A stretch of DNA of 8,003 bases from an uncultured Gemmatimonadales bacterium. Its GTDB lineage: Bacteria; Gemmatimonadota; Gemmatimonadetes; Longimicrobiales; Gaopeijiaceae. Made by a program: the position numbers and the translations under genes. The stretch covers positions 1-8,003 of the forward strand of contig CALJKZ010000726.1 in NCBI GenBank assembly GCA_937983085.1. The letters are read 5' to 3'. Below are positions 1 through 5,799 of the stretch, in pieces. The stretch's first letter is position 1. Every line of letters starts with the position of its first letter. The notes under the pieces are model-generated. The model did not search any database. It was not told where the DNA came from and worked only from the letters and a program-made list of their open reading frames with translations.

Positions 1-43
1 GGGCGTCGCAGATCCTCGGCCGAAGGGCGTCGCAGATCCTCGG
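1..43. repeat. 24-bp-period tandem direct repeat, about 1.8 copies visible
   Basis: The 19 bases at 1-19 (GGGCGTCGCAGATCCTCGG) recur exactly at 25-43, separated by CCGAA, giving a period of 24 bp. The repeat may continue beyond the left edge. It ends one base before the hemL stop codon and lies inside the putative downstream reading frame, where it encodes a duplicated eight-residue unit. Exact identity suggests a recent duplication or slippage event. An assembly artefact cannot be excluded from the sequence alone. Confidence 0.85.
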
Positions 44-47
44 TCAC
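1..47 (-). CDS. 5' end of an unidentified gene downstream of hemL (partial)
   Basis: A GTG codon at 47-45 overlaps the hemL stop codon TGA (46-44) as GTGA, the usual form of translationally coupled neighbours. Reading on to the window edge gives an open frame of 15 full codons, MTEDLRRPSAEDLRRP with the last codon cut by the edge. The fragment contains an eight-residue unit, (T/A)EDLRRPS, present almost twice because of a 24-bp direct repeat. The repeat length is a multiple of three, which fits a coding region. The product cannot be recognised from so little. Position suggests the fifth gene of the hem operon. The alternative is untranslated sequence after hemL. No strong Shine-Dalgarno sequence was seen, so expression would depend on coupling to hemL. 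Confidence 0.5.
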   Translation of the reverse strand, partial: MTEDLRRPSAEDLRR

Positions 48-1348
48 GACGTCACCCGCGCAGCCAGCGACGCCTCGGCCGCGTCGGCGAACCGATCCAT
101 GTCTTTTTCGGTGTGCTCCACCGACCAGAAGAGCGCCTCGAAGCAGCTCGGCGGGAGCATAATCCCTTCGGCGAGGAGGTCCCGGAAGAAGGCGGCGAAG
201 AGTTCCTTGTCGGATCGGGAGACGTCGGCCCAACCGCGGACGGGGGCGGGGACGAAGGCCAGGCCGCCCATGGCTCCGACCCGCGTCCAGGAGATGCGGT
301 CCGGGTGCTTCGCCACCAAGGCCTCCATGCGCCCGTCCAGGTACTCCCCGATGACGTCGAGTCGCTCGTACACCTCGGGGTGCTCGGCCAGGTGACGAAG
401 GGTGGCGATGCCCGCCGACACCGCGAGGGGATTGCCGGAAAGCGTCCCCGCCTGGTACATGGGCCCGGACGGCGCCACCATCTCCATGACGTCCCGACGG
501 CCGCCATAGGCGCCGACGGGCAGTCCACCGCCGATGACCTTGCCCAGCGTCGTGAGGTCCGGAAGGACACCGTAGTGGGCCTGGGCTCCGCCGTGGGCTA
601 CGCGGAATCCGGTCATGACCTCGTCGAAGACCAGGAGCGCGCCGGAGTCGTCGCACGACGCACGAAGCGCCTCCAGGAAACCGGGCTCGGGAGGGATGCA
701 CCCCATGTTGCCCGACACCGGCTCCACGAAGACGGCCGCCAGGGTGTCGCCGTGCTCGGCGAACAGGGTCCGGATCCCCTCCGTGTCGTTGAACTCGGCG
801 ACGATGGTGTCCGCCGCTGTCCCCTCCGGGACTCCGGGGCTGGAAGGCTGGCCCAGCGTCGCGGCCCCCGATCCGGCTTCAACGAGGAAGGCGTCGGCGT
901 GTCCGTGGTAGCCTCCCTTGAACTTCACGACGCGGTCGCGCCCGGTGGCCGCTCGGGCCAGTCGCAGGGCGCTCATGGTGGCTTCCGTGCCGGAGTTCAC
1001 GAGCCGCACCATCTCGACGGACGGAACGGCATCGATGATGAGTTCGGCCAGCTCGACCTCGCCCTGGGTGGGGGCGCCGAACGACGTCCCGCGCTCGAGG
1101 GAGTCCCGGAGCGCCGCGAGTACTTCGCGGTGGGCGTGTCCCAGAATCATGGGACCCCACGACCCGATGAAGTCCAGGTACTCGTTCCCGTCCACATCGA
1201 CGATGCGACTGCCCGAGCCGCTCCGGATGAACGGCGGGTCGCCGCCCACCGGTCCGAAGGCCCGGACCGGGCTGTTCACCCCTCCGGGAATGAGTCGATG
1301 GGCTCGTGCGAAGAGCTCCTGGCTACGCGTGGTCGTCGTCGGGGGCAT
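44..1348 (-). CDS. hemL: Glutamate-1-semialdehyde 2,1-aminomutase (GSA aminotransferase)
   Basis: This PLP-dependent class III aminotransferase-fold enzyme converts glutamate-1-semialdehyde to 5-aminolevulinate, the last step of the C5 route to ALA, in the cytoplasm. From the ATG at 1348 the protein is 434 residues, normal for the family. Visible hallmarks are the N-terminal IPGGVNSPVRAF, NSGTEA (118-123) for phosphate binding, GGYHGH (145-150), DEVMTGFR (242-249) with Asp242 for the pyridine nitrogen, and TTLGKVIGGGLPVGAYGG with Lys270 as the expected Schiff-base lysine. GTLSGNP follows. An in-frame TTG at 1357 would add three residues (LAA, first read as Met); ATG is preferred only because it is the stronger codon, as neither has a good ribosome-binding site. 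The gene starts 20 nt after hemB and its stop overlaps the next gene, so it is probably cotranscribed and coupled. Confidence 0.97.
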   Translation of the reverse strand: MPPTTTTRSQELFARAHRLIPGGVNSPVRAFGPVGGDPPFIRSGSGSRIVDVDGNEYLDFIGSWGPMILGHAHREVLAALRDSLERGTSFGAPTQGEVELAELIIDAVPSVEMVRLVNSGTEATMSALRLARAATGRDRVVKFKGGYHGHADAFLVEAGSGAATLGQPSSPGVPEGTAADTIVAEFNDTEGIRTLFAEHGDTLAAVFVEPVSGNMGCIPPEPGFLEALRASCDDSGALLVFDEVMTGFRVAHGGAQAHYGVLPDLTTLGKVIGGGLPVGAYGGRRDVMEMVAPSGPMYQAGTLSGNPLAVSAGIATLRHLAEHPEVYERLDVIGEYLDGRMEALVAKHPDRISWTRVGAMGGLAFVPAPVRGWADVSRSDKELFAAFFRDLLAEGIMLPPSCFEALFWSVEHTEKDMDRFADAAEASLAARVTS

Positions 1349-1368
1349 GGCTGCCAAAGGGATTCGGG

Positions 1369-2334
1369 TCAGCCCTCACGCAGCCAAGCGGCGGCGTCGG
1401 GGGCGAAGTACGTAACGATGCAGTCGGCCCCGGCGCGCCGGATGGCGGTGAGGCTCTCCAGGGCGACGGCCCGCTCGTCGAGCCAGCCGTTGGCCGCGGC
1501 GGCCTTGATCATGGAGTACTCGCCGGAGACCTGGTACGCCGCCACCGGCCGGTCGACGCTCCGCCGCACCGCCGAGATGACGTCGAGGTAGTACGAAGCG
1601 GGCTTCACCATGAGGATGTCCGCGTCCTCGACGACATCGAGCCACGCCTCCCGGAGCGCCTCCCGCGCATTCGCCGGGTCCATCTGATGGGTGCGCCGGT
1701 CACCGTGGACGAGAGAGCTTCCCGCGGCTTCCCGGAAGGGCCCATACAGCGACGACGCGTACTTCACGGCGTACGAGACGATGGGCGTCATCGCGAAGCC
1801 CTCGTCGTCCAATGCGGCACGGATATGCGCCACCCGGCCGTCGAACATGTCGCTGGGCGCCACGGCGTCGGCTCCCGCGTGGGCGTAGGCGAGGGCCGCC
1901 CGCGCAAGGAGTGGAAGGGTGGCTTCGCCATCGATGACGTGCCCGTCGAGCAGACCGCAGTGGCCGTGGCTCGTGTACTCGCACAGGCAGACGTCCGCCC
2001 AGACGAGAAGGTCCGGACACGCCTCCTTGATGGCTCGAATCGCGGCGGGTACCGGCCCCTCCGGGTCCCACGCCGACGAACCCGACTCGTCCTTGGAGTC
2101 GGGGATCCCGAAGAGGAGCAGGCCCCCGAGCCCGAGCTCTTCCGCCTGCTCGGCGAGCTCCACCACATCGGTGACCGAGCGCTGTTCGACTCCTGGCATG
2201 CTGGACACGGGAGTGGGCGCGCCCGAGCCCGCCTTCACGAAGAGCGGCCAGACCAGCTGGGAGGGATGGACGTGGGTCTCCCGCACCAGAGAGCGCCAGC
2301 GCGGACTCTGTCGTAGCCGTTGGGGTCGATCCAT
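1369..2334 (-). CDS. hemB: Delta-aminolevulinic acid dehydratase (porphobilinogen synthase)
   Basis: This cytoplasmic enzyme condenses two ALA molecules to porphobilinogen. The 321-residue protein is the usual length and begins with the typical RPQRLRQSPRWRSLVRET segment. The metal-binding stretch around residues 113-127 (DVCLCEYTSHGHCG) carries Cys116, Cys118 and Cys126, the three-cysteine set of zinc-dependent enzymes rather than the aspartate set of magnesium-dependent ones. The Schiff-base lysines are Lys191 (in SYAVKYAS) and Lys244 (in LMVKPA). The ATG at 2334 is supported by a strong Shine-Dalgarno run and by family length. The open frame continues upstream into hemD, but that extension is Arg/Ser-rich and antisense-like. 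It follows hemD by 37 nt and precedes hemL by 20 nt. Confidence 0.97.
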   Translation of the reverse strand: MDRPQRLRQSPRWRSLVRETHVHPSQLVWPLFVKAGSGAPTPVSSMPGVEQRSVTDVVELAEQAEELGLGGLLLFGIPDSKDESGSSAWDPEGPVPAAIRAIKEACPDLLVWADVCLCEYTSHGHCGLLDGHVIDGEATLPLLARAALAYAHAGADAVAPSDMFDGRVAHIRAALDDEGFAMTPIVSYAVKYASSLYGPFREAAGSSLVHGDRRTHQMDPANAREALREAWLDVVEDADILMVKPASYYLDVISAVRRSVDRPVAAYQVSGEYSMIKAAAANGWLDERAVALESLTAIRRAGADCIVTYFAPDAAAWLREG

Positions 2335-2343
2335 GGAGTTTCG

Positions 2344-2355
2344 TCCTTCCTTCCT
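2344..2355 (-). promoter_or_regulatory. Strong Shine-Dalgarno run of hemB
   Basis: On the minus strand this reads AGGAAGGAAGGA and ends 9 nt before the hemB ATG. It is a triple AGGA repeat offering several overlapping anti-SD matches, and it lies in the widest gap inside the operon (37 nt). It decides the hemB start against the longer open frame. The other hem genes have weaker sites, so hemB may be translated more independently. That last point is inference. Confidence 0.75.
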
Positions 2356-2371
2356 GTCTTGAACTGAGATG

Positions 2372-3160
2372 CTATCTACCGCGGTCCACCGCTCGCTCTC
2401 GGATCGCTGCGACCACGCCGTCCAGCGATGGGTCCACCGCCACGACCGGCGTGAGGCCGCCCGCCTCCAGAGCCGCGGCCGTGGTGGATCCGATGGCCAC
2501 GTGAAGCACGTCGTCGCGGCCGCCCCACGGGTCGCCCTCCCCCGCGGAGGAGAACCACCCCTCGACGGCACTCGGACTGGTGAAGGTGACGGCATCGGCC
2601 CCGGCCACACCCGGGTAGCGCCCGAAATCCACCGTCCTCGTCCGAGTCTCGTACGCCACGACCTGCTCCACCGTCGCGCCCGCCGCTTCGAGAATCTCGA
2701 CGAGGCCGCGTCCGGCTCGACTGCTCGCGGGAAAGAACACTTCGGTGCCCGGTCCGATCCCTCGGTCCACGAGCTCTCGAGCCAAGGCCTCCCCGCCCTC
2801 CCCCGAGCCGATGACATCCGTCGGGATCCCTTCGGCCGACGCGCGGTCCGCGGTGGCCCGCCCCACTACCGCGACCTCCGGCCGTGCAGCGGAGGGCGAG
2901 GACGGAAACGCCCCACCGAGCGCGGGCGACCACTCGACGATGGCATCCACCGCCCGGGGGCTGGTGAGGACGATCCAGTCGTAGCTGTGGATGCGCGCGA
3001 GCGCCGCGCGGAGAGGCGTCGCGTCCCGAGGGGGACCGATGGTCACCGTGGGGACGTGCACGACCCGGGCACCGTCGGCGGCGAGGAGACGACCCAGCGG
3101 GCCGTTGGGCGCCTCGTCTCGCGTCACCACCACCGTCCAGCCCGCCAGCGCGTGACCCAC
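2372..3160 (-). CDS. hemD: Uroporphyrinogen-III synthase
   Basis: This cytoplasmic enzyme cyclises hydroxymethylbilane with inversion of ring D to give uroporphyrinogen III. The 262-residue protein matches the usual size and the two-lobed HemD pattern. The N-terminal strand GWTVVVTRDE is typical, as are WIVLTSPRAVDAI (about 62-74), VAVVGRATADRASAEG (about 97-111), the second-lobe AGADAVTFTSPSAVEGW (about 186-202) and VAIGSTTAAALEAGG (about 221-235). HemD is poorly conserved overall, so these TS.xAV and xxGxxTAxA signatures plus the operon context carry the call. The start is GTG at 3160, 7 nt after the hemC stop, with GGAG 11 nt upstream in the end of hemC. Internal GTGs in the first strand would remove part of the fold. 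The stop is TAG at 2374-2372. Confidence 0.94.
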   Translation of the reverse strand: MGHALAGWTVVVTRDEAPNGPLGRLLAADGARVVHVPTVTIGPPRDATPLRAALARIHSYDWIVLTSPRAVDAIVEWSPALGGAFPSSPSAARPEVAVVGRATADRASAEGIPTDVIGSGEGGEALARELVDRGIGPGTEVFFPASSRAGRGLVEILEAAGATVEQVVAYETRTRTVDFGRYPGVAGADAVTFTSPSAVEGWFSSAGEGDPWGGRDDVLHVAIGSTTAAALEAGGLTPVVAVDPSLDGVVAAIRERAVDRGR

Positions 3161-3167
3161 GCCGGGT

Positions 3168-4073
3168 TCAGCTCCGCAGGGCCTGGAGAAGCGCAGCCCC
3201 GTCCCCGGACACCAGGGCCTGACCTACCGCGCGTCCGATGGAGGCGGCGTCACCCACCGGCCCTTCGCCCATCTCACGTACCGAGTGCCCCCCGTCGGGG
3301 CTGAGGACTTCCCCGAACACCGTGACCCTGGTGCCTTCCACCACCGCCAGGCCACCCACCGGAGCACCGCATCCGACCTCGAGCTCGGCGAGTAGGGCAC
3401 GCTCGGCCCGGGTGGTCGACATGGTGACCGGATCGTTCAAGGCCGTCACCCACTGGGCGTCCACGTCTTCCGCCCTGACCTCCACGGCCACCACGCCCTG
3501 ACAGAGGGCCGGCGGCATGACGGTGGGGTCGATGGAGTGGAGGCCGTGGGGTCTCCTGCCCAACCGGTTGAGACCGGCCGCAGCGAGGACGATGGCGTCG
3601 TAGTCACCCTCTTCCAGGCGTCGGAGGCGCGTGGGAACGTTCCCCTTCAGCGGGGCCACGCGCAGATCTCCGCGAGCCCTGGCCAGGGCAGCGGCCCTGC
3701 GTATGGACCCGGTACCGACCCGGGCGCCGGCAGGAAGGTCGTCCACCGATCGGGGGGCGTCCCGGCTCACGAGGACGTCACCAGGGTCCTCCCTGGGCAG
3801 CACGGCACCGACCACCAGGTCCTCGGGCAGGTCCGCGGGAAGATCCTTGAGACTGTGCACAGCGAGATCGATGGACCCGTCGTGGAGGGCCTCTTCGATC
3901 TCCCGCGTCCACAGCGCCTTCCCGACGTCGGCCGGGTCACGAGGGATCTCCCGTCGATCCCCGGTGGTGGTGATGGTCACGATCTCGGCTTCGAAGCCGG
4001 CCGCCGCGAGTCGAGCCTGTACGTCACGCGCCTGAATGAGGGCCAGTTCGGACCCCCGGGTTCCGATGTTCAG
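3168..4073 (-). CDS. hemC: Hydroxymethylbilane synthase (porphobilinogen deaminase), apparent CTG start
   Basis: This cytoplasmic enzyme polymerises four porphobilinogen units to hydroxymethylbilane on a dipyrromethane cofactor. From CTG at 4073 it is 301 residues, the normal length, and starts NIGTRGSELALIQA, the classic HemC N-terminus. Further marks are ITTTGDR, VHSLKDLP with the expected catalytic Asp77, GTGSIRR (about 121-127), GNVPTRLRRL, and EVGCGAPVGG with the cofactor-anchoring Cys235. The first standard start codon in frame is GTG at 3980, but using it would delete 31 conserved residues. Upstream, an in-frame TAG lies at 4160-4158, and no ATG, GTG or TTG occurs in any minus-strand frame between there and 4073. 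GAAGG at 4083-4087 is spaced 9 nt from the CTG. Two positions differ from the usual motif: LKGNV instead of LRGNV (Lys143) and LCQG instead of xGQG (Cys191). It is the first gene of the operon. Confidence 0.95.
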   Translation of the reverse strand: MNIGTRGSELALIQARDVQARLAAAGFEAEIVTITTTGDRREIPRDPADVGKALWTREIEEALHDGSIDLAVHSLKDLPADLPEDLVVGAVLPREDPGDVLVSRDAPRSVDDLPAGARVGTGSIRRAAALARARGDLRVAPLKGNVPTRLRRLEEGDYDAIVLAAAGLNRLGRRPHGLHSIDPTVMPPALCQGVVAVEVRAEDVDAQWVTALNDPVTMSTTRAERALLAELEVGCGAPVGGLAVVEGTRVTVFGEVLSPDGGHSVREMGEGPVGDAASIGRAVGQALVSGDGAALLQALRS

Positions 4074-4082
4074 TTCCTGCCG

Positions 4083-4087
4083 CCTTC
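4083..4087 (-). promoter_or_regulatory. Shine-Dalgarno site supporting the CTG start of hemC
   Basis: The minus strand reads GAAGG here, 9 nt before the CTG codon at 4073-4071. A second purine run, AGGA at 4078-4075, is too close to the CTG to serve it. The spacing supports initiation at CTG, since no standard start codon is available nearby. Confidence 0.45.
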
Positions 4088-4151
4088 GTGAGCCTCGCGA
4101 GGAGAACGCCGATCCGGTACGACTCCCGCCGCCCGAAGCAGCAGGGAGAGG

Positions 4152-4181
4152 ACGCTACCCGAAGCCGACGTAGGGCGTCAA
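4152..4181 (-). promoter_or_regulatory. Candidate sigma70-type promoter of the hem operon
   Basis: Minus strand: TTGACG at 4181-4176 (five of six matches to the -35 consensus), an 18-nt spacer, and TAGCGT at 4157-4152 (three of six matches to the -10). Transcription would start near 4145 and give a leader of about 70 nt before hemC. The position, in the 127-nt gap between the propeller gene stop and hemC, is where an operon promoter would be expected. The weak -10 keeps confidence moderate. The -35 overlaps one arm of an inverted repeat. Confidence 0.4.
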
Positions 4182-4196
4182 GCGCTGTGGACGCCC
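4173..4196. repeat. Perfect inverted repeat GGGCGTC-N10-GACGCCC
   Basis: Arms of 7 bp at 4173-4179 and 4190-4196 flank a 10-nt loop whose centre holds AGCGCT, itself palindromic. It begins 4 nt after the stop of the propeller gene and one arm overlaps the candidate hemC -35 box. It could be a terminator stem for the propeller gene, although no T-run follows in the minus direction, or an operator for the hem operon. The sequence does not decide between them. Confidence 0.5.
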
Positions 4197-4200
4197 GATC

Positions 4201-5463
4201 TCAGCTCCCCGTCACCTGCACCAAACGGGCCGCGGCATTGCCGTGGTCCGGATCGAGCTGGAGCACCAACCTGTATTGCTCCGCGGCGGCGTCGGGCTGG
4301 CCGGTGTAGCGATACGCCTCGCCCAGGTGGAACTGGGCGTTGGCGTCGTCGGGGAAGAGTTCGCCGTTGAGGCGGAAGAGCGTCACGGCGTGGGCGATGC
4401 GTCCCGCGGTGAGCCACTGGTACCCGAGGGCGATGGCGCCGGCGCTGCTGTCCTCTCCCGTGCGCATCTCGACATAGGCCTGGTAGGCCGACTCGATCTC
4501 CGAGGCGTCGGCCGCCGGGTCCACCGAGGCCATGACATCGGCGAGTGAGGTGAGTCGGATCCTTCGCATGGTCACCACCGAGCGGCCTCTTCCGAGCCCC
4601 TGACCCTCGGTGAGGTCGTTCACCCACAGCTCGCCTCCTCCCGGCGACGCCGCGATTCCGTTGGGGCGGTAGAAGGTCGCGTCCAGAGCCGGCCCGTCGT
4701 CCTCACCCGGAGCGCCCGTCCCCGCGAGTACGTGATAGGTACCGTCGCGGAGGAGGCGGAAGACCTTGTGCCCGCGGAACTGGGTCACGAAGAAAGCCCC
4801 CCGGGTGAAGGCGATGTGGCCGTTGCCCCCGGCGCCCGGGATGTCGGAGAACTCGGAAACGGTCCCGTCCGGAGTCACCTTGAGGACCTTGGAGTTGTTG
4901 AAGTTCACAACGAAGAGATCACCCTGATCGTCGAAGGTGATCCCGTTGGGGCACGCCATGAGGTCGCTCCGGGCGAACTCGCTCACGGTCCGATCCGGGG
5001 CCACCCGCGCGATGTAGCCGCCATTGCAGTTCACTACGTAAAGGGCTCCGTCCGGCGCGGCAGCGATGCCCACGGGTCCCGAGAGGCCGTCGGACACCCA
5101 CGTCTCGACCTCGCCGTCCCGGGAGATCCGAGAGATGTAGTTGCCGTTGAAGCTCGACTGGTAGAGGTAGCCGCGTGGCCCCACGGCGTTGCCCGACGCG
5201 CCGTACAGACCGTCGGCCAGCTTCTCGAGCTCACCGTCGGGGGAGTACCGCCACACCGCATTCCGGAAGTCGGCGATGTAGACGTAGCCCAGGGCGTCGG
5301 TGGCGACCCCGCCCACGGCCCCGAAGCCGGGCACCGTGTCCGAGACGAAGACGGTGTGAACCGAGTCCGGCGCCGGAGTCGGAGCGGCCTGGGCGCCGAC
5401 GTTCTTCGGGGCCAGGCCGCCGCAGAGGACGGCTACCAACACGATCCTGATCAAGTGCTCCAT
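4201..5463 (-). CDS. Exported NHL/SMP-30-like beta-propeller protein with C-terminal TPR segment
   Basis: This 420-residue protein has an apparent signal peptide: MEHLIR, a hydrophobic stretch at about 7-18, and AQA at 24-26 for cleavage before residue 27. Cys14 is preceded by Leu, so a lipoprotein signal is unlikely. Residues about 45-300 contain repeated propeller blades: GGVATDALGYVYIAD, NAVGPRGYLYQSSF, GIAAAPDGALYVVN, NGITFDDQGDLFVVNF, HIAFTRGAFFVTQF and NGIAASPGGGELWVND. This is the pattern of NHL, SMP-30 and virginiamycin-B-lyase-like six-bladed propellers. Residues about 320-415 look like TPR helices (LGYQWLTAGRIAHAVTLFRL, then FHLGEAYRYTGQPDAAAEQY), a tail seen on secreted proteins of similar bacteria. 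No catalytic residues could be assigned; binding or a lactonase-like role are both possible. The ATG at 5463 is supported by AGGAG at 5479-5475 and the signal peptide. It lies 127 nt upstream of hemC. Confidence 0.85.
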   Translation of the reverse strand: MEHLIRIVLVAVLCGGLAPKNVGAQAAPTPAPDSVHTVFVSDTVPGFGAVGGVATDALGYVYIADFRNAVWRYSPDGELEKLADGLYGASGNAVGPRGYLYQSSFNGNYISRISRDGEVETWVSDGLSGPVGIAAAPDGALYVVNCNGGYIARVAPDRTVSEFARSDLMACPNGITFDDQGDLFVVNFNNSKVLKVTPDGTVSEFSDIPGAGGNGHIAFTRGAFFVTQFRGHKVFRLLRDGTYHVLAGTGAPGEDDGPALDATFYRPNGIAASPGGGELWVNDLTEGQGLGRGRSVVTMRRIRLTSLADVMASVDPAADASEIESAYQAYVEMRTGEDSSAGAIALGYQWLTAGRIAHAVTLFRLNGELFPDDANAQFHLGEAYRYTGQPDAAAEQYRLVLQLDPDHGNAAARLVQVTGS

Positions 5464-5667
5464 GGGTCTATCTTCTCCTGGCCTACGTCGGGCGGCCTCC
5501 CGAGACCGACTTCGCCTGCTTCGGGGCTTCGGCCTGGTCCCCCAAGGGTACGAGAGCGTGCTCGCATCCTTTCGCCGGCCGCAGCTTGCATTCCCCTTCC
5601 CACTCCGGAAGGTTTCGCCTTCCTTTCGCAGACCTCCGCCGACCCGGTACCCCTGCCCGGACCCGCC
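5464..5667. other. Divergent intergenic region
   Basis: About 200 bases separate the start codons of the propeller gene (leftward) and the small membrane ORF (rightward), so it should hold both promoters. No convincing -35/-10 pair was found for either direction; high GC makes weak boxes hard to call. It contains the Shine-Dalgarno of the propeller gene near 5475-5479 and a short perfect hairpin at 5607-5623. Overlapping Arg/Pro-rich open frames here look non-coding. Confidence 0.6.
5607..5623. repeat. Short perfect hairpin GGAAGG-TTTCG-CCTTCC
   Basis: A 6-bp perfect inverted repeat with a 5-nt loop lies 44 bases before the small ORF start, followed by TTT on the plus strand. It may be a protein-binding site or a leader hairpin for either divergent gene. 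It is short enough to have arisen by chance. Confidence 0.35.
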
Positions 5668-5790
5668 ATGACCGAGCCGCCCGTCCACGAGTCGCCACGT
5701 GCCGTTTTCCGTCGGACTCTGGTGCGCGTCCTCGTGGTCCAGGTGGTCTCTCTGACCCTCCTGGGTCTACTCCAGATCGTCTACGGCTGA
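5668..5790 (+). CDS. Small single-pass membrane protein, putative symporter accessory subunit
   Basis: ATG at 5668 opens a 40-residue frame ending at TGA 5788-5790. The N-terminal half is polar and basic (Arg11, Arg15, Arg16, Arg20), followed by a hydrophobic helix at about 18-38 (VRVLVVQVVSLTLLGLLQIV). The positive-inside rule predicts a cytoplasmic N-terminus and one membrane span reaching almost to the C-terminus. The gene sits 9 nt before the SSS symporter start, and its stop codon forms part of the symporter Shine-Dalgarno (TGAGG), so the two should be translated together. Small membrane proteins paired with sodium:solute symporters are known (for example DUF4212-type and other small accessory proteins), but I cannot assign this one to a named family. 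The ribosome-binding site is weak (GGA, 6 nt upstream). Its existence as a real gene rests on context and composition. Confidence 0.65.
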   Translation: MTEPPVHESPRAVFRRTLVRVLVVQVVSLTLLGLLQIVYG

Positions 5791-5799
5791 GGTCGGCGC

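Noticed and set aside
113..1591. 492-residue open frame on the plus strand across hemL and the end of hemB
   Set aside because: Low-complexity Arg/Gly/Asp composition, no domain, antisense to a clear hemL. A shadow frame.
2335..2817. N-terminal extension of hemB reaching back into hemD
   Set aside because: The extension is Arg/Ser/Trp-rich shadow sequence over hemD. The ATG at 2334 has a strong Shine-Dalgarno and gives normal family length.
1306..3304. Two plus-strand open frames of 311-336 residues antisense to hemB and hemD
   Set aside because: Arg/Pro/Gly-rich, no recognisable domain, opposite two well-supported hem genes.
4173..4196. Classic rho-independent terminator after the propeller gene
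   Set aside because: The stem is perfect, but no T-run follows in the direction of transcription, so it is listed only as an inverted repeat.
5446..5463. Lipoprotein signal in the propeller protein
   Set aside because: Cys14 in the hydrophobic stretch is preceded by Leu rather than Gly, Ala or Ser, so the lipobox is not satisfied. An AQA signal peptidase I site fits better.
5464..5688. Upstream extension of the propeller protein before the signal peptide
   Set aside because: The extra residues are Arg/Gly/Ser-rich and would bury the signal peptide. ATG at 5463 has a ribosome-binding site.
4732..5790. 352-residue plus-strand frame ending at the same stop as the 40-residue ORF
   Set aside because: Most of it is antisense to the propeller gene and lacks any domain. 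Only the last 40 codons, after the intergenic region, look like a real membrane protein.
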